This document shows, in pieces, positions 15,592 through 21,129 of a stretch of DNA of 32,323 nucleotides. The position numbers and the translations under genes were made by a program. Each line of letters begins with the position of its first letter. Position 1 is the first letter of the stretch. Source of the stretch: PALSA-1336 sp038203095 (GTDB lineage Bacteria > Patescibacteriota > Doudnabacteria > UBA920); the NCBI GenBank assembly GCA_038203095.1, contig JBBREH010000013.1, forward strand, positions 1-32,323. Direction: 5' to 3'. The notes below the pieces were generated by a model. That model ran no database searches. It had not been told where the DNA came from and saw only the letters and a list, made by a program, of their open reading frames with translations.

Positions 15592-16288
15592 TGCCATAAT
15601 TTTAAAAAAACAGCCTTACCTGGAAGGCGACGAAATCATTACTCTGTTTACTAAAGAACAGGGGAAAGTCCGCTGTTTGGCCAAGTCGGTTAAGTCCCAT
15701 AAATCCAAGCTCCAGCAAAAGCTGCAGGCTTTGTTTTTGGTTGAGATAATTGTGACCACCGGAAAAATGCCAAAAATTATTGGCGCGGAGCCGATAAAAG
15801 TTTTCTCGGCCCTACGGGAAAATTTAACCGGTTTAAAAATGGCTTTTTACGCCATTGAACTGGTTATGAAGCTTACCGCAGATGAACATAAAAATGAGCA
15901 TTTGTTTAATTTGCTGGCGGAGTTTTTGGAATTTTTGAATTCGTCAGCTGAGCAAAAGATATTAAATTTGGGTTTGGCAAAATTTAAAATTGAAATAATG
16001 GAGGTCTCGGGTTTGGGTATCCGTTTACCCCAAAATATTAGTTCTAATCAGGGTCTATTTTTGAGCCCAAGCACCGGCAGTTTTCTGGCTCAGAGTCAAG
16101 GCGATGCTTTGGGTTTTAACAAAACTTCAATTGAGGTCTTTATTAAAATCAAGCAATCAACCTTTAAAGATTTAACCGGCTTGGGCAAATATACTGATAT
16201 CCAGGAAATGCAGGACGCGCTGTCTAAGTTTGTAGTTTATCAGCTGGAACGAAGGGTAAAGTCAGAAGGGTATTTAAGGCAAGATTAA
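15572..16288 (+). CDS. recO: DNA repair protein RecO
   Basis: Loads RecA on SSB-coated single-stranded DNA (RecFOR pathway) and anneals strands. 238 residues, normal length. N-terminal OB fold: LSAIILKKQPYLEGDEIITLF (split at about 6-26), VRCLAKSVKSHKSK with the usual basic stretch, and VEIIVTTGKMPKIIGAEPI. The C-terminal helical part includes ENLTGLKMAFYAIELVMKL and FKIEIMEVSGLGIRLP. The four Cys of the zinc-binding module of many RecO proteins are absent; the region reads LPQNISSNQGLFLSPSTGSFL, as in other zinc-less members. The start overlaps the upstream methyltransferase by 20 nt. Confidence 0.88.
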   Translation: MNQQKLSAIILKKQPYLEGDEIITLFTKEQGKVRCLAKSVKSHKSKLQQKLQALFLVEIIVTTGKMPKIIGAEPIKVFSALRENLTGLKMAFYAIELVMKLTADEHKNEHLFNLLAEFLEFLNSSAEQKILNLGLAKFKIEIMEVSGLGIRLPQNISSNQGLFLSPSTGSFLAQSQGDALGFNKTSIEVFIKIKQSTFKDLTGLGKYTDIQEMQDALSKFVVYQLERRVKSEGYLRQD

Positions 16289-16291
16289 CCC

Positions 16292-16481
16292 GATGGTGAC
16301 CTTCCGGACCAATTGCTCACTGATCGTGACGTAGTGCGCCCATTTATAGGCTTTCCGGGATGCCGATAAATCCATGCGTCATCGGATGGTGCGTGGATAA
16401 ATCGGCACACTACACTAATATTAGGGAATCATGACAAATTTTAATGCTTAGTGAGCAGTTGCGCCCCAGAAGGCCATCATC
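16292..16481. repeat. Family A palindromic repeat, long form A3
   Basis: A 190-bp imperfect palindrome filling the gap after recO. Outer arms: GATGGTGACCTTCCGG ... TTGCTCACT against CCAGAAGGCCATCATC and AGTGAGCAG. Core 16330-16414: GTAGTGCGCC (16331-16340) / GGCACACTAC (16404-16413). Inner ATAAATC and ATTTAT units match the other copies. Confidence 0.75.
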
Positions 16482-16495
16482 ATTTCATTAGTAAT

Positions 16496-16505
16496 GTGGT
16501 ATAAT
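16496..16505 (+). promoter_or_regulatory. Extended -10 promoter of the wall protein gene
   Basis: GTGGTATAAT with TATAAT at 16500-16505 and the chosen ATG at 16521, a leader of about 9 nt. The upstream in-frame ATG at 16494 lies before the -10 box, so it cannot be the start of this transcript. Confidence 0.6.
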
Positions 16506-16520
16506 ACTAATAGAAATTTT

Positions 16521-18389
16521 ATGCCAGACGAAATTAAAAATCCCAATATCACTATTACTCCAAGCCCCAATAATCCCGGCTTTATTAGAAAAACAGTAGA
16601 AACGCCAATTTTAGAATCGGCGCTCAGGGATAAACTTGCGCCCGCCCAAACTGTAGGTAATGAGACCGGGGGTTTCGCGGGATTTTTTCATGCTAACAAA
16701 TGGTATTTTTTGGCGATTTTTGTGAGCGCCATAATTATTTTCGCACTGGCATATTTCGCTTTTAAAAAACCGCCTGTAGTTGCTGTCAAAGAAGCCAATG
16801 TTTCCATAGCTGTAGAAGTACCTCAAACAGTGCCAGGAGGAGGGGAGGCTGTTTATAAAATTACAGTTCAAAACAACGACAATCAAAAGCTAGTTAGTCT
16901 TCAGCTTGAGTTGGCCTATCCGGACGGGGTGGTTTTTGAGAGTAGTAGCCCAAAGCCGATCAATTTATCGGGCAGCGTCTTTAATGTGCCGGATTTAATT
17001 TCCGGACAAAACGCGGCTATTTTTGTCAAAGCAAAAGTTAACGGCAATGTTAATGACGAAAAAATATTAAATATTAGATTGCATTATAAATACAGCAATT
17101 TTAATTCTGAATTTATTAAACAACAAACTGCTACAGTTAGATTGGTAGCCTCAGATGTTTTGGTTGAAATTTCCGGCCCTCAAAGTGCCAATAATGCCCA
17201 GTTAATAGTCTATAGTATTAAATATCAAAATAATTCTGACCACGATATTCAAAACGCACGAATTAAATTAACATATCCCGACGGCTTTAGTTTTGCCGGA
17301 GCTAATCCTGCCGCGGACTTGGGTAATAATAGTTGGAATTTAGGCATTTTACCTAAAGCCGGCAGCGGTAAAATTGAAATTCAGGGCACTTTTGTTTCCG
17401 TTAACCCGGGCGAGAGTAAGACAGCTTTGGCAGAATTTTTAATTTTGGGGAATGATGGCATGTATTTTTCCCAAAATAACGCAAGCTTCACAACGTTAAT
17501 TTCCAGTTTGCCATTGCTGGTCAGCCAGGAATTAAATCCCCTCAGGAAAAATGATATCATCAAGCCAGGTGACAGTTTAACTTTTCGAGTTCGTTACCAG
17601 AACAACGCCAGCACCGAGGTAAAAGGCGTGAATATTGCTGTCAGCCTTGATTCTAAAGCAATTGATTTGGCCTCAATTACAGCTCAAGGTGGGCAAGTCA
17701 ATAATAATTCAATTTTATGGAATGCTTCCAGTGTCCCTCAATTAGAAAGCTTGGCGCCCAACGAATCCGGCGAGCTGTCGTATAGCATTAAAGTTAACAA
17801 TCCGGCTACTAAAGACGCGTCTAAAAATTTAACTGTGGTTTCCTCGATCAAAATTAAATCAAACGAATACGACGCCTATTTTTCCGGTAACCCCGTAACT
17901 TTAAAAATTTCCAGCCCTTCGGGTGTTAGTTCAGCCTTGACTTTTGTTTCGGGCCAGTTGCCGCCGCAAGTTGGTCGCAGCACCACTTACAAAATAAAAA
18001 TTTCTTTAACTAATTCTAGCAACGATTTTGGCAGCGGAGTAATGTCGGCTTTTATCCCCCTTGGGCCCAACGCTTTGGTGTCCGGTAGTGTTACGCCAAG
18101 CGAGTCTACCAATGTGCAGTTTGACCAGTCGACCGGCAAGCTGCTGTGGAATTTTGGGACTTTGCCGGCCAATACCGGCCGTTTTAGCCAACCTAAAGTC
18201 CTGGAATTCCAAGTAGTATTTAGCCCTTCTTCATCACAAGTAGGCCAAACTCCTACATTGATTAAAACAATAAATTATTCAGCCAAAGATTTGTTCACCG
18301 AAGAAGATGTAACTGCCTCAACAGACGACATTACCACCCGGGACATTCAAGGCACGGGCAGTTACAGTAATGGGACAGTGCAGAGATAG
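16521..18389 (+). CDS. Membrane-anchored surface protein with DUF11/CARDB-like Ig-type domains
   Basis: 622 residues from ATG 16521; an ATG 9 codons upstream is excluded by the promoter position. A cytoplasmic N-terminus of about 60 residues, one transmembrane helix (about 65-84, WYFLAIFVSAIIIFALAYFA), then an extracellular stretch of repeated beta-sandwich modules. Each module begins with a variant of Y.I..QNN: YKITVQNNDNQ, YSIKYQNNSDHD, FRVRYQNNASTE, and a divergent YKIKISLTNSSND. The first two carry (A/T)YPDG..F. Such modules are typical of DUF11 and related adhesin or wall-scaffold proteins. No sortase motif or second anchor is seen; the C-terminus is Ser/Thr/Gly-rich. Probable role: cell-surface stalk or host contact (inference). 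Confidence 0.75.
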   Translation: MPDEIKNPNITITPSPNNPGFIRKTVETPILESALRDKLAPAQTVGNETGGFAGFFHANKWYFLAIFVSAIIIFALAYFAFKKPPVVAVKEANVSIAVEVPQTVPGGGEAVYKITVQNNDNQKLVSLQLELAYPDGVVFESSSPKPINLSGSVFNVPDLISGQNAAIFVKAKVNGNVNDEKILNIRLHYKYSNFNSEFIKQQTATVRLVASDVLVEISGPQSANNAQLIVYSIKYQNNSDHDIQNARIKLTYPDGFSFAGANPAADLGNNSWNLGILPKAGSGKIEIQGTFVSVNPGESKTALAEFLILGNDGMYFSQNNASFTTLISSLPLLVSQELNPLRKNDIIKPGDSLTFRVRYQNNASTEVKGVNIAVSLDSKAIDLASITAQGGQVNNNSILWNASSVPQLESLAPNESGELSYSIKVNNPATKDASKNLTVVSSIKIKSNEYDAYFSGNPVTLKISSPSGVSSALTFVSGQLPPQVGRSTTYKIKISLTNSSNDFGSGVMSAFIPLGPNALVSGSVTPSESTNVQFDQSTGKLLWNFGTLPANTGRFSQPKVLEFQVVFSPSSSQVGQTPTLIKTINYSAKDLFTEEDVTASTDDITTRDIQGTGSYSNGTVQR

Positions 18390-18441
18390 TCGGAGTATTG
18401 GAAGCGATAACTTATCGGGAATTAATAGCACAATACCAGCA

Positions 18442-18846
18442 TGTCATTCCGAGCGGCAATCTATTGGGTGTAAAGCGAGGAATCCCTTAAACCGCGGTAT
18501 ATGCAAAACAAGCAATACTTTGTCTATATAATGGCCAGCTCAAGTGGCACGCTTTATACCGGAGTTACCAATGATTTATACAAAATAGTTTACTAGCATA
18601 AAAATAATTTGATTCAAGGTTTTACTAAAAAGTACCAGTGCCATAAATTGGTTTGTTTTGAGGAAACCAGCGATATCAATTCAGCCATTACCAGAGAAAA
18701 GCAAATCAAAGGTTGGGGCAGAAAGAAAAAAGAAGCGCTAATAAAATTAAAAAATCCGACATGGAAAGACTTGAGCGATAATTGGAGATAGTTGAGTTTA
18801 AGGGATTCCTCGCTAAACTGCTTATGATGTCCCGCTCGGAATGACA
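18442..18846. mobile_element. Family B element with GIY-YIG gene between inverted repeats (B1)
   Basis: 405 bp. Each 51-bp arm has a perfect outer block TGTCATTCCGAGCGG (15 bp), a divergent middle of about 18 bp, and a perfect inner block CGAGGAATCCCTTAAAC (17 bp). The left arm is 18442-18492 and the right arm, inverted, 18796-18846. The arms directly enclose the GIY-YIG gene, and the right arm starts 5 bases after its stop. Solo forms with the same outer and inner blocks are at 22588-22682 and 24327-24423. Confidence 0.75.
18501..18791 (+). pseudogene. GIY-YIG endonuclease-like gene interrupted by one amber codon
   Basis: Small stand-alone GIY-YIG proteins of the UPF0213/YhbQ-like type are about 90 residues. 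This frame reads FVYIMASSSGTLYTGVTNDL (GIY and YIG elements as VYI and YTG), then KIVY, TAG at 18594-18596 (codon 32), then HKNNLIQGFTKKY, FEETSDINSAITREKQIKGW and KNPTWKDLSDNW to the normal end. Everything except codon 32 looks like an intact member. The family usually has Gln or Glu before HK, so CAG or GAG to TAG is the likely change. The intact remainder means the loss is recent, or the amber is read through at some level. It lies between the arms of element B1. Confidence 0.8.
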
Positions 18847-18850
18847 AATT

Positions 18851-18884
18851 AAAAACCATCCTTGCTTGCGGGATGGTTTTTCAT
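18851..18884 (+). terminator. Rho-independent terminator
   Basis: AAAACCATCC (18852-18861), loop of 9, GGATGGTTTT (18871-18880) then TCAT: a perfect 10-bp stem with A tract before and T tract after, so it may work both ways. Confidence 0.7.
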
Positions 18885-18887
18885 AAT

Positions 18888-19047
18888 TAGCCTTGTAGCG
18901 AATTAATTTTTTAGACCAGAATTTGATATTTTAGCCAAAATCGAAGTTAAAAATTTTGATGTTTAACTTTAGTTAAGCGGAAAAATTGTTAACAAGAGTT
19001 TGGCAAAAGAGCAATTTTTGGACAAAAATTAATTTGCTACAAGGCTA
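18888..19047. repeat. 160-bp imperfect palindrome
   Basis: TAGCCTTGTAGCGAATTAAT at the left is the reverse complement, with one mismatch, of the right end (CTACAAGGCTA preceded by AATTAATTTG). Similarity continues inward (TTTTAGCCAAA against TTTGCCAAAC), so arms are about 70 bp with mismatches. No coding frame. It directly adjoins the structured element at 19053. Confidence 0.7.
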
Positions 19048-19052
19048 TTAGG

Positions 19053-19207
19053 ACTTACGCTTTTGAGCTAATTTCGAGGCATTTTGCGAGGATGTTTGGA
19101 GACGTAACTAGCTACGGCGACAAATACCGTAGCAAAATAACAAAGAAATTGGCCAAAGTTGCTTTAGGATCCGGCTCCGCCGGTTCAAAAGCGGCAAGAG
19201 CGTAAGT
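19053..19207. ncRNA. Candidate structured RNA or hairpin repeat
   Basis: 155 nt with nested pairings in order: ACTTACGCTTTT (19053-19064) with AAGAGCGTAAGT (19196-19207); GCTAATTTC with GAAATTGGC; ATTTTGC with GCAAAAT; GCTACGG with CCGTAGC around CGACAAATA; and a side hairpin CCGGC-TCC-GCCGG. No open frame. Strand is undetermined because the fold is symmetrical. Could be a repeat rather than a functional RNA. Confidence 0.45.
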
Positions 19208-19227
19208 TTTAATGATATCAAATGTTG

Positions 19228-19275
19228 AGATTCTTCGTCCGCCTATAACTTCCTTATTGCGGACTTAGCATGACG
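19228..19275. repeat. Family B half element
   Basis: GAGATTCTTCG at the left and TAGCATGACGCC at the right match the right half of the solo element at 24327-24423; GTCCGCC ... GCGGAC pairs internally. No left half is seen. Confidence 0.5.
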
Positions 19276-19289
19276 CCGGAGCGAGTGCT

Positions 19290-20597
19290 CTACGGATGAA
19301 TAAAGCCTTTTATTGTGTGGCTGTCAAGTTCAATTTCTCGCCTATCTACTTTTCCAAAATGTGTGTAGTTCATTTCGCTGACAACCACGCTATGGTCGGT
19401 AACCTGCTCTACGTAGGCCACGTGGCCGTAGCGGCGGCTGTCGTTGGTGACTAAGATTGTGCCTACGCCCGGGTCGCGGTCAACCACGGCACCATAAGCT
19501 TTGGAGTTGCTTATCCATTCTTTAGCGTTGCCGCCCCACTTAACACGACCGCCCATTTTTTGCGCCACATACCAGGTGCAGTAGCCTTTGGGAAACATAT
19601 GGCCGGCTTCATCGTAGCTCATTTCCGGCATGACTTCTTCCACGGCACCGCCTCCTCCGACTTTGCTCCGGTCTCTGGGGGTCTTAGCAACCTTGGATTG
19701 TTTGGGTAAAGGAACCGGTTTAGGCGCCGGTGCGGCAACTTCTTCTCCGCCCGGGATAATTATGGCCTGACCTTCATCAAAACTTTCAGCGTCTGCGAGC
19801 GCGTTAAAAGAATAAATTTTTTCTAAGAGCTTATTTTGAGCCGCGTCGCGGATTTGTTTGTTCGGGTTGTATTTTTCAGGGTTATACCTGTTGGCCAAAT
19901 CCGGTAGAGTGTCGTTACTGCTCATATGGTGGACAATACCGTCGGTGGGTAAAATAATAAGCTCCCAGCCCGGCATAATTGTCTGGGAGGGGAGTTTATT
20001 TGCCCAAATAATGGTTTGCTCATTAAGCCCAAATTTTTGGGCAATGGATTTGAGACTGTCGCCTTTTTGCGTCTGGTAAACTTTTATTTCTTGAGCGACT
20101 AAATTACCAACACTATCCGGATTAGGCGCTAAAATAGCAGAGCCGTCATCCGCAAAAACATCTGCAACAGTGTTGGAGGAATTTTGCGCGTTTTCGCTCA
20201 AGCTGTCCAGGCCTGTTAGGCTCTCGGCTTGCGCTTGAGGCAAAAAGTTATCGTGAGAAACCACTGTAATAATACTGTTGTTGGCTGCGTAAAGTTTGGG
20301 GTTGAGCTGGGTGTGTCGGCTTAGCAGTCTACCCGCAAGGCTTTGATCCACAAACTTTTGAGAGCTAAAAAAATACCAATTCAGACCGGCGGCGCTCAAG
20401 CTCAAAACGATTACCAGTAGCTCGCTGGAAAATTTCAACACAAAATCCATCCAATCCATTTTTTTAAAATGGATGGCGGGAAAACTGTCTATATGTAGTT
20501 TTTTTAAATGCGGAGCACGCCTCTTAACGTTAAAGAGGAATTTTTTGAAATAGTATTGAATAAAAAAAGTAACTTTGGCCCAGGTTTTTTTTGCCAA
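19290..20597 (-). CDS. LysM-CHAP cell wall hydrolase, membrane-anchored
   Basis: Predicted peptidoglycan amidase or endopeptidase. Up to 435 residues. A basic cytoplasmic N-terminus, transmembrane helix (about 56-77, SSELLVIVLSLSAAGLNWYF), a linker, a LysM module (about 172-213, VYQTQKGDSLKSIAQKFGLN with INWANK-like IIWANKLPSQ), a second LysM-like stretch (about 218-285, HHMSSNDTLPDLANRYN), a Pro-rich spacer and a C-terminal CHAP domain (about 325-435). There KGYCTWYVAQ holds the nucleophilic Cys, RYGHVAYVEQ the His, and VVSEMNY the third polar residue. Probably remodels the cell's own wall; defence or attack is also possible. Start is uncertain: 20597 is TTG. The first ATG (codon 47, 20459) would still keep the membrane helix. 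Confidence 0.85.
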   Translation of the reverse strand: MAKKTWAKVTFFIQYYFKKFLFNVKRRAPHLKKLHIDSFPAIHFKKMDWMDFVLKFSSELLVIVLSLSAAGLNWYFFSSQKFVDQSLAGRLLSRHTQLNPKLYAANNSIITVVSHDNFLPQAQAESLTGLDSLSENAQNSSNTVADVFADDGSAILAPNPDSVGNLVAQEIKVYQTQKGDSLKSIAQKFGLNEQTIIWANKLPSQTIMPGWELIILPTDGIVHHMSSNDTLPDLANRYNPEKYNPNKQIRDAAQNKLLEKIYSFNALADAESFDEGQAIIIPGGEEVAAPAPKPVPLPKQSKVAKTPRDRSKVGGGGAVEEVMPEMSYDEAGHMFPKGYCTWYVAQKMGGRVKWGGNAKEWISNSKAYGAVVDRDPGVGTILVTNDSRRYGHVAYVEQVTDHSVVVSEMNYTHFGKVDRREIELDSHTIKGFIHP

Positions 20598-21115
20598 GAC
20601 CAGCCAAGTTTTGAATTCAGTTATATTGTTTCCTTTATTATTTTAGGGCCGAAAGTCTATATAATGGCCTATAAACAATAATAAATATCTATCAAACTTA
20701 TCCCAGATTTAGTTAAATCCAGGCGCCTTTCCTCTGGGGCTTAAAACCCTGGGGGAAAATGGTAAGTGCCTTTCATTCTAAAGAAAATGTGCGGTATTCT
20801 AGGAAGTTGTCCGGATAAATATTTTTAATGGTTAAAACAATTTTTCCATCTCTAATTTTACCAGCCACAGCCTGCGGTAGCAAGGATTCCATCCACAGAA
20901 GGCAAATTTCGTTCTTATTTAAAGCAAAATTAATGACTTTTGCTTTAAATAAAGCTATAAATTATTCAAACCTATAACTTTTGATGTAGCTTCCACCCTC
21001 TCCAAGAGCTCCTTGCAGGGAAGGGCCTAGACCCTTCTTTGCGCGAGTAAATAATAATCATTTGGATAAAGCCGAATGATTGCCTTTTAATATTTAAATA
21101 TTTATTTGTTTTTAT
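20598..21115. other. Gene-free interval with several hairpins
   Basis: No gene supported on either strand. It holds a perfect 14-bp stem TATTTAAAGCAAAA / TTTTGCTTTAAATA with an 8-nt loop (20916-20951), GAAGGG-CCTAGA-CCCTTC (21020-21037) and AATCATT ... AATGATT (21056-21081). A lone plus-strand TATAAT at 20660-20665 faces this DNA and could drive a small RNA. I see no tRNA or known riboswitch. Confidence 0.45.
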
Positions 21116-21123
21116 GCTAAAAT
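21115..21123 (+). promoter_or_regulatory. Extended -10 promoter of the helicase gene, leaderless
   Basis: TGCTAAAAT with TAAAAT at 21118-21123 and the ATG at 21130, only 6 nt away. Transcription start and start codon should coincide. Confidence 0.55.
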
Positions 21124-21129
21124 GATTTG

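Noticed and set aside
18594..18596. Reassigned UAG codon in this organism
   Set aside because: Only one in-frame TAG was found, and TAG ends other genes normally (for example ltaE and the gene at 18389).
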